Shown here piece by piece: positions 13,701 to 23,628 of a stretch of 64,000 nt of DNA. Each line of letters begins with the position of its first letter. Positions within the stretch are counted from its first letter, which is position 1. Below the pieces are notes generated by a model, which was not told the DNA's origin, searched no databases, and saw only the letters and a list, made by a program, of their open reading frames with translations. The position numbers were made by a program, and so were the translations under genes. The stretch is from Mesodorylaimus sp. YZB2_4. Its lineage: Eukaryota > Nematoda > Enoplea > Dorylaimida > Dorylaimidae. Location: NCBI GenBank assembly GCA_030248295.1, contig JASANH010000851.1:248001-312000 (forward strand). The letters run 5' to 3'.

Positions 13701-14396
13701 TAACCTAGCAGCACATTCGGCCATTATACGTACGGCGTACGCCCTTCGCCCAAGTGTCTAACAAAGCGAAAAATCACAAAATTACTTAATATGGAAGAAG
13801 TAAAACCTAAAATTAGCAGGTTACGAAAAGCTTGTTCGAAAAATTGGTGATTGACTCTTTTTTGGAGAGAATAAGAAAACAAAATCGATTTCAGAATTTG
13901 AATCGACACACACACAATGGAATAAGACGATTCGCTTAAACTGCGATGACTCACGTTGAGTCACTCATCATTTTTGGAATTGATCAGTCGAGTGATTCAC
14001 GCGGAAGGAGCCAGCTGAAACCGCGATTCCCGACTGGCGCCAGCTTCTAAACATCGCCAAAGCTCAGCTAATCCGCGAGGCATCAAAAAAGAACATTCGA
14101 CGCGCCAATGGAACGACTAAAAAAGCTAAAAAAATCATCAAAACAACTACTACTATCCACAAGGCTCAAGGCGAACAGGCCCCACTAAACAACAAAATAT
14201 CTCAACCTATCAACAAGCCATCGCTTTGTTTACAAGCGAATAGTAGCCAACATTTTGGCCACATAGGAAAAGAGATTCAGACACAAGATAAAAAGAGGGG
14301 TGAAACGTATTCGTACTTACCCGTGCTAGACACGACAAAAAGTGATATTATCGCCACCAATAGATAGCCACCAGGCGAAAAATTCCCGTTTTTCAT
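4770..14396 (-). CDS. Fas2: neural cell adhesion molecule, NCAM / Fasciclin-2 type (complete, 16 exons)
   Basis: Coding exons, in order: 14321-14396, 10968-11130, 10097-10221, 9293-9433, 7825-7968, 7279-7412, 7070-7226, 6839-7011, 6623-6779, 6278-6486, 6026-6125, 5777-5953, 5590-5712, 5222-5518, 4922-5165, 4770-4869. All junctions are GT-AG with matching phases. The sum is 2520 nt, giving 839 residues, close to NCAM-140. The order is signal peptide (1-25), five Ig domains (about 26-121, 122-216, 217-313, 314-423, 424-526) with paired cysteines and Y-x-C motifs, two fibronectin III domains (527-626, 627-725), one membrane helix (about 745-767, GAIVGIVIFIVLL) and a cytoplasmic tail. The juxtamembrane CGILMCICVNLCGK and terminal NETTP closely resemble NCAM. 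It mediates homophilic adhesion at the plasma membrane. Several Ig domains are split by an internal intron. Intron 1 is about 3.2 kb; the last is 52 bp. Confidence 0.93.
7539..7812. repeat. two-copy tandem repeat in an NCAM intron (period about 165)
   Basis: Segments starting at 7552 and 7716 share AACACTGACAGGCC / CAGCACTGACAGGCC and then CAGCACAATTCA and CACAGGGC blocks in the same order. The copies are diverged. They lie in the intron between the exons at 7825 and 7412. Confidence 0.55.
8205..8535. repeat. degenerate minisatellite in an NCAM intron
   Basis: Three diverged units recur near 8206, 8350 and 8455. They share the words CAGCATGACCATTGACTT, GATGATACTGACCC and GGCAGCCTGAGCC. It lies inside the intron between exons 7825-7968 and 9293-9433. 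Frames of 122 and 152 codons across 8398-8861 appear to be chance products of this GC-rich repeat. Confidence 0.5.
11510..11960. repeat. ATCGAT/GATC-rich low-complexity intron segment
   Basis: ATCGAT and GATC words are strongly over-represented here, for example ATCAATCGATAAGCGATTAT near 11700. No unit of fixed length is visible. Similar segments occur at 15890-17040, 18420-18960, 47750-48130 and 59790-60300, so this is a genome-level sequence habit rather than a single locus. Confidence 0.55.
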
Positions 14397-14739
14397 GATG
14401 ATGTTATCAAAACTGCTTTTTCAACCACACAAGTGGCGATCTTTGGTTGTTTACTACCTAGGCCGAATTTCAGTTTCCGAAAAATCTTGTTCAAAACAAG
14501 CGATTTGTACCGGACAATTCTAGAACTCGGTTGATAGCGAGACCCTGAAAAACAAAACGATTGAGATTCACTAAAAATGAGATGAATCATGGAAAAAGAG
14601 GACTTGGAATTTAAATTTCCAGTAGAAAGCTAAATCTTCGTATTTAAATTCCGCAGAAACCACCACCCAATGACTGGGCTCAATATAACACTTTTTAGCA
14701 ACATCAATCATGTAAACATTAAAATCTTGTAAACATACC
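14397..14739 (-). other. NCAM/Fas2 5' UTR with a probable UTR intron
   Basis: Upstream of the ATG at 14394-14396, a good acceptor (pyrimidine run then CAG) ends at 14545, so the start-codon exon would span to 14544. A donor GTATGT follows base 14739, giving an intron of about 194 bp and a noncoding first exon starting above 14739. This is inferred from splice signals only. Confidence 0.45.
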
Positions 14740-15091
14740 TGACAACCGACCGCACGCGCCCAAACACGACGCCAAACTGATTTTCAATCGCCGCCACGCA
14801 CCAAAGTCACGAAATTTTGACTACGTATGACAAAAAAGCCCGGAGTTTTGCTGCTTATATCAAACAAGCACGGATTTTATGGGAAATGTGCGCGGAGAGT
14901 TTTGACTGGAAAAAGTGCAAAATTGTCAATAAAAGTTGGAAAACTTCGCAAAAAAAAGTTTTCCATTTTGTTGTAATTTGGTTTTCGTTGCTTAAAAATT
15001 GAAAAATTTTGTACGGGTTTGCAGCAATTAGTTATAATAAATTTTAAAAGAAAGCGATTATAAGAAAAATAGGCGACAGAGTATTTTCAAA
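14740..15091. promoter_or_regulatory. probable bidirectional promoter region, NCAM/Fas2 (minus) and TOM40 (plus)
   Basis: The first noncoding NCAM exon (minus, at or above 14740) and the TOM40 start codon (plus, 15092) diverge with at most about 350 bases between them, so both transcription starts must lie here or very near. No convincing TATA box was seen in either direction. Confidence 0.45.
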
Positions 15092-18000
15092 ATGGCCAAT
15101 CCCGCCTCAGGCTCGAATCGTAAGTTTCTTTGTATGTTTTTTCGAAATGAATTTTTCTAAGGAAAACAAAATTTGTAGAACCACCGACATTAAATCAGCA
15201 ATCGCCATATATGACGCCACCGCCGTCGGAAAATCCAGGAACGATGGAAGAACTTCATAAAAAATGCAAAGGTTAGAATTGTGAAATTTTGTTTTTTTGC
15301 GAAAGTTGATCTTTCTCCTGAAAGTTGCTGATGTTCAATAATGATCCTAAAAATCCTTTTTCTTGGACTGAATTACTAATCAGAGGATTCTATGAGTGAA
15401 TCTCTCAAAAATCAGGTCCTTCACGAAGAGTGATGCAACTTTTTTCGGAAAACGCATCTGCAATCGATGTATGCATTTGCATTCAAACCAATATAAACAC
15501 TTTGAAACGCTAATTTTGCAAGCGAGTAACACTTTTTCAGATCTTTTTCCATTATGTTTCGACGGTTTGAAATTAATGTTCCCGCGCGAATTGAATCGTC
15601 ATTTTCAAGTGACACATACTTTGAATATGTCTTCACAAATGACTGGATATCGTTTCGGCGCCACCTACGTTGGTACGAAACAGCTCAGTCTTACAGAAGT
15701 ATTGTGCAACATATTTTGGAAATTCGACCCTATTTTTGCAACGTTTTCCATTTTCAGGCGTATCCAGTCATGTTAGCCGATACTGATTTATCCGGCAATG
15801 TTTCGGCGACTGTTATTCATCAATTCACGGATAAGATTCGTTGTAAATTCCTTTCACAGGTAAGAATCTTATGCGCATGCTGATGTGGATTGTTATCGAT
15901 TGTTGCTGATCATAATTGGGGTCAGTTACCGATTAATCGATCGATCTGTATTTGGACTGACTGAGCAATAGGTTATCGATTGATCATTTGTACAGTCGCT
16001 GATCAGATTAGTGATGAATGAGTAGGTTGATCGATCGATCAATTTTCGAACTGTTTGAGCTATCTGATTTTGATGATAAGATCGATTTATATTCTAATTG
16101 TCGAATCATGATAGATTTGGTAATAATTTTAGCAAAAATCGTAAATTTTGATCGATTAGTTTCATAATTGTGTGTGCCATTTTGAATTTTCATGTTGGTG
16201 ATATTTTGGGAGGTCATACTTTGTTTTTCTGATCGAAAATTAGTTTTAGGATGATAATACATTTATCGATTAATACTAATCAGAAGTGTAGGCAGTGATC
16301 GGATGATTCATCTGTATCTGCAGCGACCGAGCTGCTGATTATCGATCAGTAGTTGATCAGATTAGTGATCAACGAATATGTTGATAAATCGATCATGAGG
16401 CGATCGATAATTGATCCAGTCTGTTGATATTGATTGATTAGAAGTCTACACTGATTGATAGATAAGTCTTCGCTTTTCTGATCAACCGATCAATCAGATC
16501 AACCAATCAATCGATAAAATGATGGTGACTGCGACAGTAAATTTTTATCGACCGGTTTTAAAATGATGAAAATAAGGATTAAATTTACATAGTGAAGTGA
16601 AAAATTTTATATTGAAACATGGTATTTTTGGAGTCAAATTGTGTGTTCCGTGTGATCTATCATCGATCGTTGCTAATCAGATTTGCAGGCAGCGATCGAC
16701 TGATCGAGCGATCGAGCTTTAATATGCTCTGGTCAGGGAATAGATCGAGGTTCGATCGATTGATCAGTCCCTCGTAGGTTGGTCGAGCGTTAACCGATCA
16801 CCGATCGATCGAGCAGCAGATTATCGATCCATCAGTCCGCCGTGTGTTGATCAATCGATCAGTCGGCGATTGGTTAATAATTTACTGGTAGATCTTGGCA
16901 TGGTGATCGATAACTGAAGGTGTCTCATGGATATCTGGGTATCTATCAAGTCATACTCATGGATATCCATCTCACACTGATTTATCGATGAGTGTCTGAT
17001 CGATCGATCGATCGATCAATCAATCGATACGTTGCTGTTGAATGTTGCAGTGTTTTGAAATGTTTGTGTTGTGATTGCAGATAGCTCAAAATAAGTTCAG
17101 TGCCGTGCAGATGACGGGCGAATATCGAGGTCGTTACTCGACATCTAGTCTAACCCTAGCTAATCCGGACATCCTGGCGGGCAGTGGTCTGATCGTCGCG
17201 TCCTATCTACGGAAGATCACGCCTCGTTTGGATTTGGGCGTGGAAATTGTACAACAATTTGCTAGGCAAATGCCGGGCGGTGTGTCCTCGGCCGTCAGTT
17301 ATTCGGCCCGATATTCGGGTGAGTATTGCCTGTTCGAAATGTGGGGGAGTGGCGATCGATACTGCCCCTGGATGGGAGACTTCAACCAGTTCGATTGTTG
17401 TTTCAGCGGCAGGGTAGTCGAGGGGCTTGCCTTCATCTAGTCGTCCCGCCCGGGTCCTGGCCCGGGTTAGAGCAGGCTGAACATGTGCTGTGTATTTCAG
17501 GCCAGAACTTTATTGCTAGCGGCAGCTACGGGGCGAACAGTATGCACTTGTGCTATTACCATAAAGGCCTGAATAATTTTCAATACGGCGTTGAATGGGA
17601 AACGAATTTTCGATTGCAAGAGAGCGTGGCGGCGTTCGCCTATCAGGCCGATCTGCCCACATCTGTATTCAGAGGTATGCTGGCTGGGCACTGATCGATG
17701 TGTATAATGGATATCGATTCGGGGTCACCAATTCCCGCCCGCAGTGGCGACTGAGGTTCTGGGGGTCCACCTGGGTAGCCCGGGGCGTCGAGGAATACAA
17801 TATTGGACACCCCTTGCTGGGTGAAGGCGGGAAGATGTGGTTATTGGAGGGGTGGGGGTAAAATCACAGGGCTTATTCAATGGTTGGAAATCTGGGAAGT
17901 GTCTGGAAAAATGGGAACTTTGGAGCCAAAATCAGGGAGACTAGTGAGACTGCACTCCGAGTTTTCAAATTTCGAATCACCCGCTTTATTGGGCTAAACT

Positions 18001-19140
18001 GTTAATCGTGCTGGAAATCGGGACCCCTATCGCCCAATATGGTCGAATGGGGGGACTACCAGAAACCTATTTTTTAAATTATCCCGCCTTATTATCGGAG
18101 TGATTACGGTGTAATCTACAGTGTGTTGGGTCCTGAAAGCATACTGACTGGAAATCTCGCAGGTGCGGGTTCGAATCCCGCTCAAGTAGAATTTTTTGTA
18201 CTTTTTTTATAATCTTATCTAATTTCTGACTGATCTTTATGATTGCTGATCTTTGTCCGGGGTGTAATCATAATAGTTTTATAACGAATAGCATGAGTTA
18301 ATAATGAAAATTGGAAACATTGTGGGCCTGGGTTAGTAACAACAATCAAATGTGGGGGTAGGACAAAAAGCGAAGGCGTGGTTTTTGGCGAAGGGGTGGT
18401 TTTTGAAATCCGTGTGATTTTGTGGTATCAGAAGGTGACTAATCGATTGATCAGACACCTCTGATCGACTGCGATCAGAGGTTCTGATGGATCGATTGAT
18501 CAGACACCTGATGGGTCGATTGAACAGATACCTGATGGATCGATTGATCAGACACCTGATGGATCGATTGATCAGATACCTGATATATCGATCTATCAGA
18601 CCCCCGATCGATTTTTTATTGAAATTGAGTGAAAGCTTTATGCTGCTTGGAGTTTTGGGGACTGTTGGTTCTGTAGTGTTTGCTGGGACGAGATGTGTGT
18701 CTATTTATAATAACGATCACTTGAATAAGTGGTGATATTAAAAATCAACACATCCCCGCACTCAAATTGAAAAATCGATTTGAATGTGTTCGATATCACT
18801 CAAATCGATTTGAGTGTGATCAATGGGACCACGGTCTGTCACATAAACCTGAGCTGCAAAGATGATCGAAAAGTTTTGTAGTCGATCGATCAGGCCAAAC
18901 TTAACATATCGATTTCTGTGATCGGAGCGAATCGATTCGTGATTAGGTGATCAGTTGTGTTATGATTGGGACTAATGTGATTTATGTTTAATTTCAGCCT
19001 CAATAGACACGAATTGGACGGTCGGCGCGGTGCTAGAAAAGAAATTATCGCCGGCATTGCCCTTCACGTTGGCCTTAAGCGGGATGGTGAATTTAGTGAA
19101 GAGTCAGTCGCGCGTAGGCATCGGCTTAATTCTGGGATAG
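15092..19140 (+). CDS. TOMM40: TOM40, channel subunit of the mitochondrial outer-membrane translocase (complete, 7 exons)
   Basis: Exons: 15092-15119, 15179-15271, 15541-15698, 15758-15859, 17081-17318, 17501-17677, 18998-19140. All junctions are GT-AG with matching phases. The sum is 939 nt, giving 312 residues, normal for animal TOM40. The protein starts with a short Pro/Gln-rich N-terminus, followed by ELHKKCKDLFPLCFDGLKL, the helical segment before the barrel. The porin-3 beta-barrel strands follow, with GLKL, GEYRGRYS and SARYSGQNFIASG segments typical of the family. It ends in a beta-signal-like SRVGIGLILG. TOM40 forms the pore through which nearly all nuclear-encoded mitochondrial precursors pass. 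The start ATG follows an AT-rich leader and yields the usual N-terminus. Intron 4 (15860-17080) is full of ATCGAT repeats; intron 5 carries a SINE-like piece. The upstream neighbour is the divergent NCAM gene. Confidence 0.96.
15890..17040. repeat. ATCGAT/GATC-saturated segment in TOM40 intron 4
   Basis: Nearly the whole intron consists of overlapping palindromic words (GATCGATC, ATCGAT, TTATCGAT, TGATCA), for example the run of GATC at about 16996-17030. No constant period is visible. The neighbouring exons are free of the pattern. Confidence 0.65.
17341..17417 (+). repeat. fragment of a dispersed repeat (GGGAGAC...GTTTCAGC family) in TOM40 intron 5
   Basis: The order GATCGATACT, CCCCTGGATGGGAGAC, TTCAACC and GTTTCAGC matches the repeat at 34236-34345 and 34600-34700 (ATCGATACT, CCCCTGGCTGGGAGAC, GTCAACCC, GTTTCAGCC). 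It is a diverged copy of that short interspersed repeat. Confidence 0.5.
18155..18235 (+). repeat. tRNA-derived SINE fragment
   Basis: GGTGCGGGTTCGAATCCCGC is a perfect tRNA T-arm (RNA polymerase III box B). It is followed by a T-rich tail containing TAATTTCTGACT-like sequence. The same T-arm plus tail occurs near 36131-36200 and 47295-47365. No full cloverleaf can be drawn, so it is not a functional tRNA. Confidence 0.6.
18428..18610 (+). repeat. 24-bp minisatellite with unit GATCGATTGATCAGACACCTGATG
   Basis: About six consecutive copies of a 24-base unit (ATCGATTGATCAGACACC then TGATGG) differ by single substitutions such as ACACCT/ATACCT. Because 24 is a multiple of three, one frame reads as an eight-residue repeat (MDRLIRHL), but there is no sign that it is a gene. 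It lies in the last TOM40 intron. Confidence 0.7.
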
Positions 19141-19645
19141 TGGATATGGAACGATCACTGATCAATTATCATCGATCAAGAGACAGGGACTGGATAAGAT
19201 GATGCCAGGAAACAAAGACGAATTTGTGGGTTTGACAATTTAAAGATTTAAAAATGAACGTTGTTAGGAAATTTTTTGATGATCGCTTGAAAACCCACGT
19301 TGTTAAATTTTTTTTCTTTGGATTTTCGGCTCTTTCTTAGAAGTGCGCTAAAATGTGAATGAGAAGAGTAGTCTACTTGGAATTCGTTGTTTGGCTACTT
19401 TAGGAAGAGACTTGTCCTCTACTTGTGGGTGTGCTCAGGTGGGCGGCCAGGCGAACCCAGGTGAATGTCAAGTCCGAAATGAGGTGAGCATAAGGCGTAT
19501 TTTTGTGCAGGTGATCGCGTCTGGAAAGTGTCTAAACTGTGCGACTAGGGGTCTGCAACTTGCATGCAGGCAGAGACAATTGCTCTTGGAGGGAATACCT
19601 TTTTTAGTCATTTTGTACTTGATAGTCGAGGGCTAAGCAGCACGA
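19141..19645. other. TOM40 3' flank, no further gene seen
   Basis: This probably contains the TOM40 3' UTR. A 93-codon plus-strand frame (19355-19636) has no recognisable features. Confidence 0.4.
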
Positions 19646-19649
19646 AACA

Positions 19650-19745
19650 ATCCCTTTTACGCAGGCGGGACTCGAACCCTGGCCTGTGAGCGTGAGAAGC
19701 AGACGCCTTACGCGCTAGGCAACGGCGGGCACTAGCATTGGAATG
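19650..19745 (-). repeat. tRNA-derived SINE head
   Basis: Read on the minus strand it gives a box A-like TGCCTAGCGCGTAAGG, then GCGTCTGCTTCTCACGCT, then the box B AGGGTTCGAGTCCC. The same layout (CCTAGCGGGTTAAGGCGTCTGCC then GGTTCGACTCCC) occurs at 21961 and 38440. The stems do not pair well enough for a real tRNA. Confidence 0.6.
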
Positions 19746-20437
19746 GCAGCCAGGCGAGGGGACAGTCTCGGCCGCCAAAAACCAGCAGGGTTCTAAGGCC
19801 ACCTGAAGTCAGTGTCCAGTCGAGGATGCCCTTGTAAGCAGCGCACCCAGGGGGTGGGGACAAAACGCTGACTGGAGCAGGCGAGTCTCGCGACTACACC
19901 CAGCAGAGAGGTTGAAGTGTGGCAGCCAGGGGAGGCCGGACCACCAGGAATGCTGGTTACACCCTCGCCTGCAGGTGCCCCCTGTGGAGGCGCACAGAGG
20001 AACGGCTGCGGGAGCTGGCCTTGCTTATCATGACTGCTGCTGCCATGGTGGTATACTGTAACGGTGAAAGGCGTGTGTCACAGCTTGCTTGGCGGAGCTG
20101 GAAACTGGTCGACCCTGAGTTCGACCGGCCGTCTGACAACTTGGTCAAGTTTTGTGCGCCTTGCACGCCTGGCGGTGGGTGACTCACCCTTGGTCCCTCC
20201 AGGAGAACCTATGGGGACGGGCCCCTCACTTATCCCTGATTGATCCTAGTTGACGGCCAGTGGGTAAAGAGATAAAAATCGACCCCCTGAAACGACAGGA
20301 TCAGTCAAACAAAAAATGATTGCTGGCTGGCTTGTAGGCAATGCCGAGGGGCCCAGGAGGACACACTCCGCTAACATTGCAGTGTAATCACTAATCTGGC
20401 CTCTTTCTACTGTATAGCATCTCACTTTCATTTCCAG
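19746..20437. other. intergenic stretch, no gene recognised
   Basis: This is moderately GC-rich sequence between a SINE and the Harbinger element. Frames of 76-87 codons on opposite strands overlap one another and show no conserved features. Confidence 0.4.
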
Positions 20438-21932
20438 AGGCCGTATTCCAGAAAGCTCGCTGGAAAATAGTGACATGAAAGGAAAATTCCAGCGAGGTGA
20501 CTGTAACTTATTTCACTGAGCTCGCTGTGAAAGTCAATTGTGGTGACTGTAGGAAGGCCTAACTTTTTGCGCCTATTCCAGAAACAAAATAGGGTCGTTG
20601 TGATTTTCCGGTGACAAAGCTCGCATATTCCAGCGACTTCCGCGGTGCATTTTCCTGTCACCTATGCTTCGTACATAGATACCCAGGCTGTGCGCATGCC
20701 CGCAATAGTGATTTTAGGGGTGTTCGAAGCGGCTGTTGAGAAATGTGTGTGAATGTCAGGTAAAATAGAGCAAATGAATTGCAGGTCATGATTTCATCTA
20801 TCTGTCCCCCTTCTCACGTTTATTCCTTCCTACTCCCGCACTTTTTCTAAATCACTTCTAACATTAATTTTTCTACATTTTCACACCTTCTTACATGGGT
20901 TCGTCCCCTTTTTGATGACGCTTCTAGGAGAGCTCTAAGTGGCGAACAAAACTGCGAATGTTCCATCTCAAGAGTACATGCACAGGAGTTTAGCCAGCCC
21001 CTCGAAACTTCTCCTGTGAGCTATAAGGGAATCCAAGGAATGTTATGCTTGTGGAGCTGGGTGGGAGAATCGAACCTGTGCTTATCACGTGTAAATTGTC
21101 ATCGAACGTCAAAGCTCTTCCTTGTTTTGAAGTGCAGAGGATCTGTCTATTGCCTGGACTGTTGGCCAGCTACTACTTGGATCGCCCGACCCACCCATCC
21201 TGATCGATGGCACCACCAAGCTGAACACCACTGTGGGCGAGACAAACATCACAGTACAGGATGTGGATGTAAAACGACCAGTCTTTCTCTTATTCTATAG
21301 TCAGATCCGAACTCGTGCTAAAGACGTACTTGCTACATCGACAACATGTGTCCAATCGATTGGGCAGTTATCCAATTTTGGTATCCAACCATTGGTTTGG
21401 ACAGGGCGCTCCCATAGAATCGCAGTGCAGCAAATACCTGCGTTGATCAACGCTCAAAGCCTTGTGACGACGACTTGTCCGTTTCGAATCGCCATTCAAC
21501 AAGGTGCATAATTCACGAACACCATCCTTTGTGAATCGATATCGACTCAAGAATTCTTGATCATCATATTCGTTGTATGGATCTAATCGCTCGCGGAGGA
21601 GCAATTAAATCGAAATCTTCATCAAAGTCAACAATATTCATGGCAATAGCGTGTAAAAGCTACTACAGACCTCAGTGGGAAACAGTTTCAGGCGATCGAG
21701 AGCACCGAAAGATTTTTCCCAGCCACCTTCGATAGTTCACTGGACTTTCCTTGCGACGAAGTTTTATGGAATAGCTTTTTAGGTGTTTCCTGCACAGTGA
21801 CTGTATTTTCAGGCTCAGTGACTGCAATTTTGTGACTGTGATTGTTCCTGTAATAGCAAACGCAACCATCTCACTAGAATCCAGTCACCTCACTGGAAAA
21901 TCTCGCTGAAAAACGCTTCTGGAATACGGCCT
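20438..21932 (-). mobile_element. PIF/Harbinger DNA transposon, degenerate, with 3-bp target duplication
   Basis: Terminal inverted repeats AGGCCGTATTCCAGAA (from 20438) and TTCTGGAATACGGCCT (to 21932) are flanked by the trinucleotide CAG on both sides (20435-20437 and 21933-21935). Short inverted repeats and a 3-bp duplication are typical of PIF/Harbinger. The subterminal sequence (AGCTCGCTGGAAAAT, GGTGACTGT) is also mirrored at the right end. A transposase remnant lies inside on the minus strand. The interior contains no intact enzyme, so the copy is dead or non-autonomous. Confidence 0.82.
21368..21604 (-). pseudogene. PIF/Harbinger transposase N-terminal remnant
   Basis: The frame reads RLDPYNEYDDQEFLSRYRF, then FTKDGVRELCTLL, then RRHKALSVDQRRYL. 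This matches the usual start of animal Harbinger DDE nucleases: an NPL/DPY...D-E-F-x-x-R-[YF]-R-F motif, a helix, then RRNKALS and LQ/LL. The family protein is about 350-400 residues, while only about 60 are recognisable before the frame is lost. The catalytic DDE region is not found. It lies in the element bounded by 20438 and 21932. Confidence 0.72.
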
Positions 21933-21957
21933 CAGGTGGGTACCTTATCTACCAGCG

Positions 21958-22385
21958 TGGTCGGGGTCGTGGCCTAGCGGGTTAAGGCGTCTGCCTCTCA
22001 CGCTCAGAGGAGAGGGTTCGACTCCCGACTCGATAAAACATGATTGTCAAGTCGGTTTTTCCTAGCCCTTGAGTGGGCCGTATGGTGATTGGCTGGGGAT
22101 AAAGTGTGACATGACATGTGCACTGGACCAGGCAACTGATCTACCTCTGCTAGGTCATCGAGGGCCAATTCGGGCTCATGACCATCAGAACCTCCGTCAG
22201 GACCGACCACTGAATTGTGAGCCTGAACAGCCCTTCTGGGTCTGGGTTCTTTTCTGTGACTCAGGCCGTCCACTGGCTGGCCAGGCGGGAGCTGATGGCC
22301 GACCGAACATGCCAAGTCTTGCGACGATGCATCGGCTGAAACATCAACCCGACGGGCTGACATCTGCTCGCTCTGAATGTTGAAA
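21958..22385 (+). mobile_element. tRNA-derived SINE (full-length-like copy)
   Basis: The head reads GTGGCCTAGCGGGTTAAGG (box A) and GAGGGTTCGACTCCC (box B), separated by GCGTCTGCCTCTCACGCTC. It is followed by a body with TGATTGTCAAGTCGG, GAGTGGGCCGTATG and TGTGACATGAC. The copy at 38435-38800 has the same head followed by ACGTGATTGTTAAATATG, GAGTGAGCTGTATG and GGACATGAC, so head and body belong to one element family. The right part includes CTGAAACATCAACCC. The right boundary is uncertain. Confidence 0.68.
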
Positions 22386-22711
22386 CCTTTTGTGGGTTGG
22401 GCCCCGTGCTGCCCCAGTTCCCTATGAGACTTCCAACCCGTTATGCCTCTAGCCAGTCAGCAGTCATGATATGGGCGTGAGGCGACCAGCTCTCACGGCA
22501 GGTTCCCTTAGCGTGTCTCCACTGACCTGAGTGACAGAATAAGTCAAGAATGTCATGTCACTTAATCCATACCCAAGCATCATATGTACAGTGCACTCGA
22601 GGGCCAAGGAACACATTTACTGGGTCGGAGTCGACCCCCCCACCCCTCTAAATGCGCACCCAGCCTGAGAGGCAGACGCACTGCAAGAATTACTGCACAG
22701 TGTGAATAAGT

Positions 22712-23146
22712 TTGAAAACCTCTTTCGATTTCGATTATACCTCAGCATGTTTAGGTTCCTTTTTGACAACAAAAAATCCGCAGTTGCTCATCCTCACGAT
22801 CACTTTTTTGCTTTCTATCCTTTTACTCCTTCCATATGTCCCCGACACGAGACCCTGTGAATTGGCCATGTGTTTCTCTATTAGCCATGCTTTTTCCCTG
22901 AACGGCATTTTAGTCATAAAATCTGGTTACATTTTTCCGATTTCTTTAACCGTTCAATCCAGAAATTTCAAATTTAAATTTGCAGGCTGCTCTTGCTTAT
23001 TTCTTACAGGGGACAATCGTATACATGCCAGAAGAGCATGCATGAAGGACTTGAATGCTCGCAATGAACTTGTCTGTGATGAACTGCATGGACCTACTGT
23101 CGTTCAGACTATCATGCAAACAAAACACAGGTCGAAATGTCGATAG
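22712..23146 (+). CDS. unassigned open frame of 144 codons
   Basis: The frame starts with ATG at 22712 and stops at 23146. It has a hydrophobic stretch near residues 25-45 and a Cys/Lys/Arg-rich end. A pyrimidine run followed by CAG at about 22995-23009 could be an acceptor, so the true product may start there instead. A minus-strand frame over 22735-22917 is an alternative. No family was recognised and the frame may be a chance one. Confidence 0.15.
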   Translation: MKTSFDFDYTSACLGSFLTTKNPQLLILTITFLLSILLLLPYVPDTRPCELAMCFSISHAFSLNGILVIKSGYIFPISLTVQSRNFKFKFAGCSCLFLTGDNRIHARRACMKDLNARNELVCDELHGPTVVQTIMQTKHRSKCR

Positions 23147-23628
23147 CCTCACAAAATGAGTAAAAGTAAGTTTTAGATGTATGTTGAATTCTGACGAACA
23201 AGTGATTGATCATTCGAGTGTATCGCCCATAAAATCACCATAACTTTTGTCTTTTGTACATTTCTGGCAAACACAGGAGGTTGTGTGAGTGTGTTGAAGA
23301 TTCATTCATGCGGACAGCAGTAGAGAGTTCTCTCGCTCACCCATGCCATTGTTTGCAGGGGCAGGTGCCCTGGCCCTCACATTCAACCACGGCTTGCCTA
23401 CTTCAACTGATTGTAAGAGATAATAGGGGAATAATGTATGCAACAGTGAGTAAGAGGCAGCAATCGATTTGGTGAAGGAAGGTGGAACATGCCAAGTGTC
23501 GCCTTTTGTGACGTCTTATCGTTGGTGTGAACCACCATGTAACCATAGCTATCTTTTGGACAAGTTTAGTAGGTGACTTGAGTTTGTCGAAACAATCTGC
23601 GTTCGACTTGAGACTCGCTCCCAAAGTC

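Noticed and set aside
11510-17040. CRISPR-like or regularly spaced array in the ATCGAT-rich sequence
   Set aside because: There is no constant repeat and spacer length, and the genome is animal.
18487-18735. Repeat protein MDRLIRHL...
   Set aside because: The frame is a product of a 24-bp intronic minisatellite with a period divisible by three.
21961-22030. Functional tRNA gene
   Set aside because: Boxes A and B are present, but stems pair poorly and the same head plus body recurs at 38440 and 19650, so it is a tRNA-derived SINE.
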